Part shown: positions 34,286-45,169 of the stretch, in pieces
Layout of the letters: each line of letters opens with the position of its first letter
Position numbering within the stretch: the first letter of the stretch is position 1
From: Aricia agestis
Lineage: Eukaryota; Arthropoda; Insecta; Lepidoptera; Lycaenidae
DNA: 64,000 nucleotides
Assembly (NCBI RefSeq): GCF_905147365.1
Contig: NC_056419.1
Location: 4,223,501 to 4,287,500, forward strand
Reading direction: 5' to 3'
The notes under the pieces: generated by a model
Seen by the model: only the letters and a program-made list of their open reading frames with translations
Told to the model about the DNA's origin: nothing
Databases searched by the model: none
Position numbers and translations under genes: made by a program

Positions 34286-34346
34286 ATGGTAAACTTCGAT
34301 CACTAATATACTAGTGATAGTATATTAGTGATCGAAGATGGTAAAC
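34286..34346. repeat. Perfect hairpin flanked by a 9-bp direct repeat
   Basis: CTTCGATCACTAATATACTA (34294-34313) pairs perfectly with 34318-34337, loop GTGA. ATGGTAAAC stands directly before (34286-34294) and after (34338-34346), so the hairpin looks like a miniature insertion with a target duplication or a templated repair scar. It lies within repeat G. Confidence 0.85.
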
Positions 34347-34490
34347 CTTTACTTAACTTTAATTAAATCGACTGAATTAATATAAAAATAAATCAAAAAC
34401 CTTTCAATTTCATAAAAAAAAACCTTACCTATTGCTGCTGCGGAACCCTTCATGAGCGAGTCCAACTCGCACTTGGCCGATTTTTTTCTC

Positions 34491-35768
34491 AATTTCATTA
34501 AGTACTTATTAGTTTTTTCAGGTTAAAATTGAATTAAAATGTATGATATAAAACTTTTGGGAACTGAAAACTCGTAGGATAATAATGACATTCTTGAAAC
34601 GAAACAATCTTGTATAATATTATTTTATCATTTGTATTTTAAAAAAAGCTTCGTAAATTTCCACAAAATAAAGTTTTTGCCAGAAAAGCCGTGCGTTTCC
34701 GAGTTTTTCGTGTTTTTGTTTTTAACTAGCAAGCAAAACTTGTTATTTCAGTTGAACTATTTATATCGAAGTATTGGATGCAACAAAAAGCCCTGTACAC
34801 AAGAATCTAATAATAATATTATAATTCCATGTTTCAAATATCTTCCGTCAAAGTTAAAACGAAATCTATAATCATTAAATTTAATAACTGCTTGGCAAGC
34901 TTTCAGCAATCAATGGTTAAGATGCCATTTCAATAGCTTGTTTTGATCCTGATTCCTGAGGGATCGGATCTTTTATATTCAACTTTTTATAAAGAAAGGT
35001 AGAAGCTTAGAAAGAAGGTACTTAATCTTTTCTAAGTGCAATATGCATAATATTATAAAATCTTTACACTTTGTTAATTATTTTAAAACAAAAATTCAAA
35101 TGTCTAATTAGAATATTATAGGGTATGGTCCTGCTGGAAAAATTATTGTATAGTTAATACTTAATAATATTATACAATATAATATGTTATTAAATAAAAT
35201 GAAAAAATACTGTCAAACAAAGCTATGATATCAATGGAACAACTATTAATGTAACAAAAATGTAAGTAAAAAAAAATATGCTATTGGCCCCAATATGTGT
35301 GTCCCAGCTGTCAAACATTTTTATCCATTGTCCTTTTAGTAGTTCTTTAATAAAAACACAGTAAAATACGCAAAATTTTGAGTTCCCCGCTGCGGATCTC
35401 TAATAACCGCGGGAGATAGCTTTAATACTTTTCCAAGTTCCGGCGTTCACCCGTAAAATCATTTTCTCAAGTTTCGTACGCAAGTGTCCATAAAAAGGTG
35501 TAGTGTTTTATGTGTAAGCCACATGCTGTGAAACCATTAGCTCTGAAACTAAATTCACAGCTTACTCGAGGTGTTTCGTTACACGGTATCAGGTATACTT
35601 TTGTACATTACTCATAATGTATGAGAAAAGATGCAAATAAGACATATTCACACGTTCCAATTAAAATGATGTGAAAACGTGTTAGTCGTCTACTTGAAAT
35701 TCTAAACGAAAATAAAATAGCTGTGTAAAGAGATACTTACTTATATTAAGAGACACACACAATTATAA
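34491..35768. other. No gene seen
   Basis: AT-rich. A 79-codon plus frame (34632-34871) is unsupported. TTGTATAGTTAATACTTAATA around 35146-35170 is weakly palindromic. Confidence 0.5.
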
Positions 35769-35932
35769 TGTCGGCACTACATAATATAGGCGAACGCGTT
35801 GGCCGACGCGTTGGCCGGCGCGCTGGCCCAATATGTAGAACGGGCGAAATATCTACCGCCAACGCGCGAAAGGGCCAGCGCGCCGGCCAACGCGTCGGCC
35901 AACACGTTCAGCTATATTATGTAGTGCCGACA
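35769..35932. mobile_element. GC-rich hairpin MITE with TAA duplication (164 bp)
   Basis: Left TGTCGGCACTACATAATATA, right its exact inverse. Inward the arms hold three tandem-like CGCGTTGGCC/CGCGCTGGCC units, opposite their inverse copies (GGGCCAGCGCGCC, GGCCAACGCG). The interior is strongly CG-rich in an AT-rich setting. TAA stands on both sides (35766-35768 and 35933-35935), the size and sequence (TWA) expected for PIF/Harbinger-type transposases. Non-coding. Confidence 0.85.
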
Positions 35933-36161
35933 TAAGAAAAAAGTTTAAATATAGATTTTGGTGCCATAGTATTATCGTGAAAGAAGAGAAAGGGGTTCTA
36001 TTGTATATTATACACACAATTCCATTTCTGGAACTTTTAAAACCACTTGTTTTGAAAAAAGAATGTGGTAGTTGAGTCTTGCAATAAACATTTCACAAGT
36101 GAAATGGTCGAAAAATCAAAAAGGGACCCCAAAAATTTAGCCTCGTGTACAGTCCAAACCA
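35933..36161. other. No gene seen
   Basis: AT-rich spacer between the MITE and the tRNA-derived SINE. Confidence 0.5.
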
Positions 36162-36525
36162 TACACAGGTCTTCTCGCCTCCGTGGTCTAGTGGTATAGA
36201 GCGCGGCTCTTGACTCGGAGGTCGTGGGTTCGATTCCCGCGTTGGAAACATGTTATTTCCAAGTTTGGTTAGGACAATGCAGGCTGATCACCTGATTGTC
36301 TGACAAGTAAGATGATCCATGCGTCGGATGGGCATGTAAAAAGTCGGTCCTGCGCCTGATCTCTCGCCGGTCGTGTCGGTCTTCCGTCCCACTGGGTTAT
36401 GAGAGTAAAGGAATAGAGAGTGCCCTTGTGTACTGCGCACACACTTGGACACTTTAAAATTACTCCTGCGTAGCTGGCCTGGTTTCAATGAAACCGGCCA
36501 CCGTCACCGAAACCGGTGTGGGAGC

Positions 36526-36570
<45 letters not shown>

Positions 36571-36576
36571 ACAGGT
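36162..36576 (+). mobile_element. tRNA-derived SINE with (ATT)n tail and 9-bp TSD
   Basis: TACACAGGT occurs at 36162-36170 and again at 36568-36576 as a target duplication. The head shows pol III signals: A box TGGTCTAGTGG (36184-36194) and B box GGTTCGATTCC (36227-36237), spaced as in tRNA genes. The acceptor ends do not pair as in a real tRNA. A unique body follows (GGACAATGCAGGCTGATCAC, GTCGGTCTTCCGTCCCACT, GCGCACACACTTGGACACTT, GCCACCGTCACCGAAACCGG), then about 14 ATT units. The repeat-type tail suggests mobilisation by a LINE with a microsatellite-type 3' end (inference). Confidence 0.92.
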
Positions 36577-37220
36577 TTCTATTTTTCAACCTTATTCTGT
36601 ATGTTAATACAGTACAATGGTGATAAACTTGTCTTCAACAATCTTTAAATATACGAAACATCCTGTGATGTATTTTATCTCTTTTAAGCGTAAAATAACA
36701 GGACTTGGTGCATTGTTCCTGTCCTCAATTCAAATCTCGCGGTTATAAATGTTTCATGTCCCAATAAAACAAAATTTGTGAGGAATTTATCACGCGCCGT
36801 AAACGTGACTAGTTTATGAGCTTCGATATCATCGGGTAAGTGATAGACAGGTGCCTCCAAATCCGCTTTAAGAATTTTGATCGACAATGTAGGATTTAAT
36901 ACTTGAACCAGCAAACTTAGTTCACCATAGAAAGGTTTCTTATGCAAGAATAGGCAGCGATTTTTAAATTTTAAGAAACCTAGTAGACTTTAATTTTTAA
37001 CAAAAGTTAGAAGTTAAAAGAAAGAAGCAAGTTTTGTTAGTGTAAACATTTTTGTTATATGGCCAACAAAATATTAAAAGAGTTTATATTTCTGAAAAAA
37101 AAATAGACGATATTGTGACAAATTGACGTACATTTCTACTGTGGCTATGTTGCCTGCTGGCCCTTTTTCTTGTTTACTTACCCTGGAGAGAGTCAAATTT
37201 TAAATATGACGTTATGACTA
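36577..37220. other. No gene seen
   Basis: AT-rich. The 87-codon minus frame at 36684-36947 is ordinary in composition but without motif or context. Confidence 0.45.
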
Positions 37221-37424
37221 TTAGAGGGGATAGGGTAATAGGAGAGCAAGGGAAGGGAATAGGGGAGGACAGGGAAGGGAATAGGGTAGGGGATTGGGCC
37301 TCCGGTAAACTCACTCACACGGCGAAACACAGCGCAAGCGCTGTTTCACGCCGGTTTTCTGTGAGAACGTGGTATTTCTCCGGTCGAGCCGGCCCATTCG
37401 TGCCGAAGCATGGCTCCCCCACGT
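37221..37424 (-). mobile_element. SINE-like repeat, 3'-truncated copy
   Basis: The 5' half of the family, from ACGTGGGGGAGCC on the right to the purine tract (GGGTAATAGGAGAGC) on the left. The GGCCGGCAACGCAC to poly-A part is missing. Confidence 0.88.
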
Positions 37425-37477
37425 ATAAAACGTTTTCGAGTTTTAGCGCGACTAACACATTTGAAAATCCATTTTTA

Positions 37478-38616
37478 TCTTAATATATATATTTCTTGTG
37501 TGCGTGTGTATGTGACTGAACTCCTCCTAAACGACTGGACCAATTTTGATGAAATTTTTTGTGTGTGTTCGTGGAGATTCGAGAATGGTTTAGATTTACA
37601 GTTTGGTCTACTGGGAAATGTTTTTTCAATTAATTTCTTATTTATAAGGAGTTGTTGATTTTGGAATGTTTTACATTAGATCCGGCGGACGGCGCTATCA
37701 TCGCATTCAATATTATTCTATTTCAATTTTAGTTTGTCCTGACAGATGGTGCTACGATTAATTTGAAAAAAATTTTGTTATTCAATTCATGTGCTGATTA
37801 AAATATTAAATAAATAACACATAGGCTACAATTTTAACCGACTTTCAAAATGGGGGAGGTGTTATGTTCGTTTTCTTATATTCAACGATTACTCCGCCCT
37901 TTGTTAACCGATTTTCAAAATTTTTCTTTTGGTATATAGGGTATCATCCCAATTTGGTATTATATTCAGAAAAGTGGTGATCTGATGAAGGATCCATAAG
38001 TAATCGAGGGAACTCCTCAAAACTTATAGGGAAACATATGGTGACTTCGGTTTCGTGAGAAGTATTCTAAGCATATGCTACCAACAAGTAAGATTTTGCA
38101 CCGAGATATACCTGGTATACCGTGGTTCGGAAGGTGCTGAGAGAATTCCTGATTCTTTATAGATACAAGTTTGGGAGTTTCAGCGTTGTTTTAAGAACAG
38201 AAAGCATATGCTACTATGCAAATTACATTCTTCATCATCATCATCATCATCATCACTACCATATTATACCATTTCATAGTCTTTTAGATAGAGACTCGAG
38301 TTTGTCAGGCGATAATTAAAAAAATCTATATCTACCTAATATTATAAACCTGAAGAGTATGTTTGCTTGAACGCGTCAATCTCAGAAACTGCAGGTCCGA
38401 TTTAAAAACTTATCTCAGTGTTAGATAGATCATTTATCGAGTTAGACTCATCATTTATCGAGAAGGTTATATTATATTATTACTCTAAGACTAATACGAC
38501 AGAAGAAACTCAGGAAAATGTGGGAAAAACGGGGGAAATATTTTTTATGGGAAAATGTACCTACGGATTCTGTAAAATTTCTAATTTACGCGGGCGAAGC
38601 CGCGCGGGACATCTAG
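37478..38616 (+). mobile_element. Helitron-like element, family H3, 1.14 kb
   Basis: Proposed boundaries A|TCTTAATATATATATTTCTT and GACATCTAG|T. The 3' end carries GCGG-GCGAAG-CCGC, a hairpin 10-15 bases before CTAG. Internal landmarks: CCTCCTAAACGACTGGACC, GATCCGGCGGACGGCG, AACCGACTTTCAAAATGGGG, CGAGATATACCTGGTATACC, a CAT repeat near 38232-38255, and CTCAGAAACTGCAGGTCC. The part from 37831 on is repeated inversely at 49073-49912. Non-coding; no Rep/helicase, hence non-autonomous. The left boundary is less certain than the right. Confidence 0.65.
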
Positions 38617-38763
38617 TATATATATAGATACGTTGCTACGAGTAACTCAAAGTATTCTTTGTAGTCTAGATATGACTTTCGACACTATCAAGAATATAAT
38701 ATTTTTAGTTTTCACCAATATCCGTTGATACCTTCTGAAATAACCACACTAAACAGTGAAGGG

Positions 38764-39101
38764 TTTTTTTTTTTTTTTTTTTTTTTATGAAATAAGGGGG
38801 CAAACGAGCAAACGGGTCACCTGATGAAAAGCAACTTCCGTCGCCCATGGACACTCGCAGCATCAGAAGAGCTGCAGGTGCGTTGCCGGCCTTCTAAGGG
38901 GTAATAGGGGAGGGTAGGGGAGGGTACGGGAGGAAATAGGGGAGGGTAGGGAAAGGAAAAGGGTAGGGGATTGGGCCTCTGGTAAACTCACTTACTCGGC
39001 GAAACACAGCGGAAGCGCTGTTTCACGCCGGTTTTCTGTGAGGACGTGGTATCTCTCCGGTCGAGCCGGCCCATTCGTGCCGAAGCATGGCTCTCCCACG
39101 T
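38764..39101 (-). mobile_element. SINE-like repeat, full-length copy with long T run
   Basis: About 23 T residues at the left, the longest tail of the family here and so probably one of the younger insertions. ACGTGGGAGAGCC start at the right. All landmarks present. Confidence 0.92.
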
Positions 39102-40211
39102 CAATAGGGTGGCGTCCCTCAATCAAAAGGGTAGGCGTTAGGCGGTGAAAAACTGAATTAAACTTTGCCACAACATATTTTAATAACCATAAATTACAGC
39201 CATTGAATAGCGTTGCATATAAAGTGAGCATATTATATAATGACAAAATATTTGATAGTGCGGAACGAATGCCTTCACGGCTAAATTATATACGAGCGAT
39301 CCGAAGACCCCCATTACTTGGAGAATTCTCGCTAATGCATCTCATTCTACCTGTCAAATTACAGGCCTAAGATGTAGAAGCCAAGTGTCCACAACTTATT
39401 AGCGGCGTTAGGAAGGCCTTTGTCCCACTAACGCATCTGTTATACAATTTTTATTGCAGAAGCTTTCCATTTTGTGACGCGCTGATTTTTTTTTGCTTCC
39501 GGTGACGTCATGACGTGTGGCATTTGTCATTTCTGTTTTAGCTAAATACTGACTTAATTAAACTGTGCCTCCATGCAATTTACTATTTACGTTTTATATT
39601 TTTATTTTAGTGGATTTTTACTTCATTATTATAGTTATTTTAAATTTTCTTTAAGATGATGGATATAAATCATATAAGTAACAAGTAAGTATTAATATTT
39701 GACTAGAATTATATTCCACAACGCGAGTTACATTACAAAAATAATATCATTTTTGTCATAATGAAGTATTTTGATTTGTAACTTGTAACAAACTTGTAAC
39801 AAACTATATTTGTGGTGTTTTAGTCATTGCATTTTTGATGCATATTTTGCGTGCGTAAAAATTTAAATGCTATTAATAGCAGATTTCGCAACCGACATCT
39901 TTGTTTTAATTATAAACGCAGAGGCAGGGGAATGTAATTTAACGTGTTATTAATAGTCGCGATACGTATCCATGGACAATGATAATGGCTGTCCACTATG
40001 AAAGTAGCAATTAAACCTGTACCGAACAAAAAACAGTCGCGCTCGAAAATATCCTGCAAAAATACTGAGTACTTTTGTTCTTGTAAGTACACAGACATCA
40101 GAAAAATCGGATGAGACGCGGAGGATCAGAAAGCAGGTTTTCAATGAATCCATAAAAGCAAAGCTTTGACCCACGACAAACAAAAGTAGCTTTTCCCACA
40201 TTATTGACCGT
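39102..40211. other. No gene seen
   Basis: AT-rich, no supported features. Overlapping short minus-strand frames at 39910-40240 have no motif. Confidence 0.5.
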
Positions 40212-40272
40212 GTTTTTTTTTTAATGAAATAAGGGGGCAAACGAGCAAACGGGTCACCTGATGGAAAGCAAC
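40212..40272 (-). mobile_element. SINE-like repeat, 3'-end fragment
   Basis: T run, AATGAAATAAGGGGGCAAAC, GGGTCACCTGATGGAAAGC, then homology stops abruptly. Such 60-bp stubs fit 5' truncation during insertion. Confidence 0.85.
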
Positions 40273-40689
40273 TAGCAACGTACTAGTTATAGCCTTGATT
40301 AAACTACCTAGGTCTTAACCAGACCAGTAGCTTAAACCTTTTCGAAAAAAAAAAGTTTTGACAGTAAGCCACCCTTGTTTCCAACCAGTAACGTACTACC
40401 CACATCAGCTTACTTTCAGGTTTGTGACGCTGTTCCTTTCGGTTGGTCCAGTTGCAGATCATGTCTTTGTCGGTACGTATGATCCTTCTGTATGTTGTTA
40501 ATTAGATAACTTATCAATAATTAATTTTGACTTAATTTTAATAACAATTTATATCCGTGCAATTAATTTCTTTCTTTTCTCCGAAAGTGCAATGGTCTCA
40601 ATCTGACAAATTCAGCGTAAATATATTTAAACCCATCAATACGAGTACCCAAGCGCCACCCGGCTGTCGCATAACAATTGAAAATTAAT
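40273..40689. other. No gene seen
   Basis: No supported features. AACGTACTA occurs twice (about 40276 and 40387), each time near CAACCAGTA/CAACTAGCA-like sequence. Confidence 0.45.
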
Positions 40690-41025
40690 ACGTGGGAGAT
40701 CCATGCTTCGGCACGAATGAGCCGGCTCGACCGGAGAAATAACACGTTCTCACAGAAAACCGGCGTGAAACAGCGCTTGCGCTGTGTATCGCTGAGTGAG
40801 TGAGTTTACCGGAGGCCCAATCCCCTACCCTATTCCCTTCCCTACCCTCCCTATTCCCTTCCCTTCCCATCCCTACCCTCCCCTATTACCCTATTCCCTC
40901 TTAAAAGGCCGGCAACGCACCTGCAGCTCTTCTGATGCTGCGAGTGTCCATGCCCCATGGGCGACGGAAGTTGCTTTCCATCAGGTGACCCGTTTGCTCG
41001 TTTGCCCCCTTATTTCATAAAAAAA
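40690..41025 (+). mobile_element. SINE-like repeat, full-length copy
   Basis: Starts ACGTGGGAGATCCATGCTTC and ends TTATTTCATAAAAAAA. It has a small internal duplication, CCATGCCCCATGGGCGACGG, against CCATGGGCGACGG in other copies. All other landmarks present. Confidence 0.92.
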
Positions 41026-41054
41026 GACACAGATAGGCACACTTTCTCATTTAA

Positions 41055-41245
41055 AATAGACGCCCGCAATATCGTTGCCCGAAATCCGTTTATTGCGCGG
41101 GAACCGAACATTTTTAACGGGACAAGAAGTATCCTTTCCAGAGACTCAAAGTATCTCTATACCAAATTTCAGCAAAATCTGTTCAGCGGTTTGGGCGTGA
41201 AGATGTAACAGACAGACACACTCGCATTTATAATATTAGTATGGA
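41055..41245 (-). mobile_element. Helitron-like family H1, nearly complete copy
   Basis: Read on the minus strand it starts A|TCCATACTAATATTATAAAT, then GTCTGTCTGTTACATCTTCA, GCCCAAACCGCTGAACAGAT, GAGATACTTTGAGTCTCTGG, TTCCCGCGCAATAAACGG and the degenerate hairpin GCAACGATATTGCGGGCG. It ends 30 bp from the neighbouring SINE-like copy. Non-coding. Confidence 0.75.
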
Positions 41246-44200
41246 TTTTTTTTGTCGACGGTACCGGCCATTAGCATACAAACAGTACACCAGATATAGC
41301 TGATAAATTGTACAGATAAGACGGCGGTGAAAGAAATAGGGAACACTAATTATACCTCGCTGGCGTCATGTGAAAGAGCCGCGAATTACTTTCTTGTATG
41401 CGAACCCATTTAATGGATTGTCTATCATGATTTATGCTGCGCCAAGGTTATTATGTCTTTGGTCACTTTCTGTCGGCTCTTTAAGAATATGTGAATAAAG
41501 AGTTTGAAGTTAGAGAATCCAAAGCACAGAATAGATTTTAGTACAAGTATCCAATTAGTAAGAAGAAGTAGGTTACATTAAATGTAACTTACTTCTTTTT
41601 ACTTTGCTTACTAATATAATAAATTCAAAAGTGCTTTTGTCTGTCTGTTTCCTCCTCAGGCTTGAACTCTTAGACCGTTTCGGTATAAATATAGCTTTAG
41701 CCATAAAAAAGAAAGCCTATGGCAAAAAAAGTAAAGAAATGTTTAAAATAATGTTTTGATTTAATTTGATTGGGTCCATAATTACTGGCGCAATTTGTTT
41801 AGAAAAACTACGAGATAACTAATAACACTTTACACTCGTGCTTTTGGTACAACAAAATATAAGAAGTGTAGATTTCATGTCCCTGAGACTTGACCGTTTT
41901 CGTAAAGGAAAACCATCACGCCTAACACGAGACGATATAGCCCATGAAAATAATAACTAGATAGTTAGGATCCTTGATTGCTAGGACCTTTCATAATGAA
42001 CCTTCACGAGGAATTTCGGGACAGGAATCCGTAATTGCCATGGTAACTGTGGACCCTGTAGTTGAGAAGTAATTATCTTACCTGCCTATTTGACGATTCT
42101 ACGAATTCTGTACTTGTGTTTCAGACAGTTGATGATGTGTGAAATATTAATTTGGATCAATATTAATTTTCCTTATTATGGCGGCATCGTTCGCTAGACC
42201 AATGTTAGGAGAAAATAAAACCTATAGTATAGTTTATAATAGTGGGATTTTATTCGCGAGCCGCGAGGATTGTAAAGCCACCTTAGGACTAATTTAAATG
42301 AGATTCCCTTCGTATTTAAAGGTTTTTAAGATCACCATTCAGCAGTATTTCCCCCAAAACTGACAAGATTTTGATTTGTGAGTCTGATTAGTTCCAAAGT
42401 GAGCCGCAGCACGATTGTGCGCTAGTATAGCCGTCAGGAGTGAAAAAGCCGTATAGAGCAACAATCTCGAGCTGTCAAACTAAACTGAAATTGATTTACG
42501 TCTGTGTGTAATTTTTTTACGTATACACTTACACAAGCATCTTTCTAAGAGATTAAATTATCAACGTGCCGATAAGTGCCGACTGGACGTCAAATAGATG
42601 GAAAAAAATGGGTTTGCTTTTATTTATTACACGTCTCTTTTTACCACACGCAGTTTTACTGATAAATGATAGCATAGACTAATATGATATGTATAGTGAC
42701 ATCTCGCTTGCTCAGGCCTTTGTTTCTCTATTCCGCTAGGTATATTAACTTTATGGTTCCAAATTGAGCCGAAGTACGATTTTGCTAATCGTGTCGGTAG
42801 TAGCAAAAGCTGTTGAGATCGAGCTGATTCGATTCTTGATTCGATCTTGATTCTGTTGGGAGTCAGGTGGGTATTGGTTGCTCTCATTTTAAAACCCTCA
42901 GCTATAAACCGTCATTATTTTTAACACGAAAATACCAAGACAGTTTTTATACCCGCAGGGGACTTGATATAATTACGCGAATATGTCCCTTCGACCGCAT
43001 AAATTGTTTTATAATTCCAAATTAAACGTTTCCGTAAAGTGAAATTGCTCCAGATATGTTGACAGGAGTTGAAAAATAAATCGTATCGACTTCACACTGT
43101 CAATTAGGGTAGCCGGTAATGGTTTGAACTTGTCCCGGGAATCTGAGATGCAGATTTCGCGATATTGATATTGATTGTGCACGAGGACATAACAAGCTAA
43201 GCTACAGCTATAGATATATTAAGTACGAGCCTATACTACTTTTTATACTATGTTATAATTACAGTGTAAAAACATGTGAATAGGGTGTAAAAAATTAAGA
43301 AAGTAATTAACAATTTAAATTACAATTTGGTTCCAAACGAACCAACCCAGCGTAAAAAAAACTCACAATGTTGAGCAAAATATTGACTTTTAATGAGCTG
43401 AAATATTAAAAATTACATTATGGGAAAGCAAAAAATTAATCATTTGACTGATCACATATATTTCTCTTACTGATCAGAGATGTTTTATTTGGTTACGTAC
43501 TAATAATACTAACGATAAAATTAAGTAACTATCAAAAATCTATTATGATTTATGCGTATACTAAACATGTATAAAATTTTATAAAATACCACTAAAAGAC
43601 TGAGCTACAATTTTGAAAAATATATCTTGCCATAGCTTCAGCTATATTATCTCGGTGGAGTGCAAACTCGTTGCACAAAGATGCAAAGTAGATTTCGATC
43701 TTGATACCGTTAAAGGTTTTGAATGACGCAAAACCTAATTAAGTCCGCGATACATAAAACTGGATCGGTGTGCGTTAACCATGAATTAAACCAAGATTAA
43801 ACCCTTTAAAATACGCTCCACCGGCCAACGGTAATATGGAAATATGATAATTACTTTGTCATTTATCTTTCGGCTTTTAGTTGAGTTACTTTGTAATATA
43901 TTGTGCTTTAAATTAAATTACTTTTAGATTAAAATGATCTTAAGTTTGACAGGAAGAAAATTTGTAAAGTACGAGGCTAATTTGTAAGTGTACAGAAAAA
44001 AAATTATTGCTTGAATATTTTTTATGTTATTCTTTATTGGTGATTGACATTATTCAAAAGGTCCATTCAAGCAATTTTGTAACTAATTCACTAGGAGGAT
44101 GCATTGAACCTACTTGTAAAGTAAAAGTAGTGTTTCTAACTATACTATAATATTGTTTGTAAGTATCTAAAAATGCTAAAATAATACGTAATGTTCACAT

Positions 44201-44335
44201 TATATTATAATTCGTATTATACCTGTTGTTGTCATTCCTTTAGTTAATGTAAAATAATATGTAATCCTACATGTAAGAAGATGTGATTTATCTGCAACTA
44301 CTACTTAATAGGTATTATAGGTATTTGAAAATGTA
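41246..44335. other. Long stretch without a supported gene
   Basis: AT-rich. Contains an imperfect palindrome at 41558-41605 (AAGTAGGTTACATT against AATGTAACTTACTT, with longer weak pairing outside) and a diverged direct duplication (42392-42480 and 42756-42830). The rest is featureless. Confidence 0.5.
42392..42830 (+). repeat. Diverged direct duplication
   Basis: TTCCAAAGTGAGCCGCAGCA at about 42393 and TTCCAAATTGAGCCGAAGTA at about 42758 start two ~75-bp segments that also share CGATT-TGC, GTAG/GTAT-A-CGT and GAGATCGAGCTG/ATCTCGAGCTG. They are separated by about 365 bp. Possibly two old copies of one repeat. Confidence 0.5.
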
Positions 44336-44766
44336 TTGCTGTCTCAGCAATCTCAAGTCTCCCACCGCAGAGCGCGATAGAGACAATACGACAAAAGTTC
44401 TAATAAAAGAACAGAAAATCTTCGATTCGTTGTCCGCTGATTGCTTCTCCAAAACTTAACCGATTTTAGTACTTTTTTTCATTAAGAATTAAAGCAAGGC
44501 TTGGGCTGTGTTCCTATGTTTTATTTTTTTTGTATATTTTAGCCAGTTTTATCTTCTGGGTGTTTAAACACAGAGAAAAATCTTGCCAGTTTTTGGGTTT
44601 TTGGACGTTCTTACCTTTTTTAATAATAAAATTATGAAAAAAAAGAAAACATAGGGACATGCTAATAGTGGCAGATATTCAGGAAAAAAATTATGACTAT
44701 ACCGGCATTATCCAGGAGGGAAACAGGGGACAGCGTTTGTATGGAAAAACGGCGGTGTGGAATCCA
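44336..44766 (+). mobile_element. TTAA-type MITE family, copy 1 (truncated ends)
   Basis: About 430 bp matching the reverse complement of 59408-59880: CGCGATAGAGACAA, TCTCCAAAACTTAACCGATT, GCTGTGTTCCTATGTTTT, AAACATAGGGACAT, CATTATCCAGGAGGGAAACA, GGGGACAGCGTTTGTATGG and GCGGTGTGGAATCC. The terminal GAGGAT/ATCCTC bases and the TTAA of the other copy are not preserved here. Non-coding. Confidence 0.8.
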
Positions 44767-45169
44767 CAACTTATTACTTACTACTACTTAGGTACTTCTT
44801 AAACAAGTAGTACTACAATTCAAATTTTATTACTTAATACCTTATGCTCATAATGTAGGTGAATAATAACTAGATCGATAAATACTGGATCATTTCATAT
44901 TTTATCATATTGTATAGAGACATTACTTACGCCGCTTTCACAGTAATCTGGATTAGAAACTAATATGGGCTGAACTTCATAATTTTGAGGATTATCTTTG
45001 ACAAAGCGTTTGTCCAACTGTACAGGTATATGGAAGATTTAGAAGTTTATATTAAGTTATTGAGTTTACTTCACAAAATACTTGTTAATAACCTAAGTTA
45101 TGGCGTCGGCCTGCTAATGTATGATATTATATTTAGTATTGTAGTTATAATATACGTATTCATTCTAAG
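44767..45169. other. No gene seen
   Basis: AT-rich; no supported features. Confidence 0.5.

Larger units (their letters stand above)
33501..34490 (-). repeat. Interspersed repeat G, long copy with secondary insertions
   Basis: Begins TTTTTAAGGGTTCCGTAGCC and ends CTCGCACTTGGCCGATTTTT. A GTCTGTCTGTCGGTCCGTCC tract sits near 33565, and a C run (GTCCCCCCCCCC) near 34140 matches the one in copy 1 at 12328. It is about 300 bp longer than copy 1, because of a LINE 3' end (about 33800-34022) and a small hairpin insertion (34286-34346). Confidence 0.75.

Noticed and set aside
36178..36246. A functional tRNA gene
   Set aside because: A and B boxes fit, but the 5' and 3' ends do not form an acceptor stem, and the unit is embedded in a SINE with TSD and ATT tail.
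36445..36648. Frame with a run of tyrosines
   Set aside because: Translation of the ATT tail of the SINE. The His run at 38122-38319 is likewise translation of the CAT repeat in the Helitron-like element.
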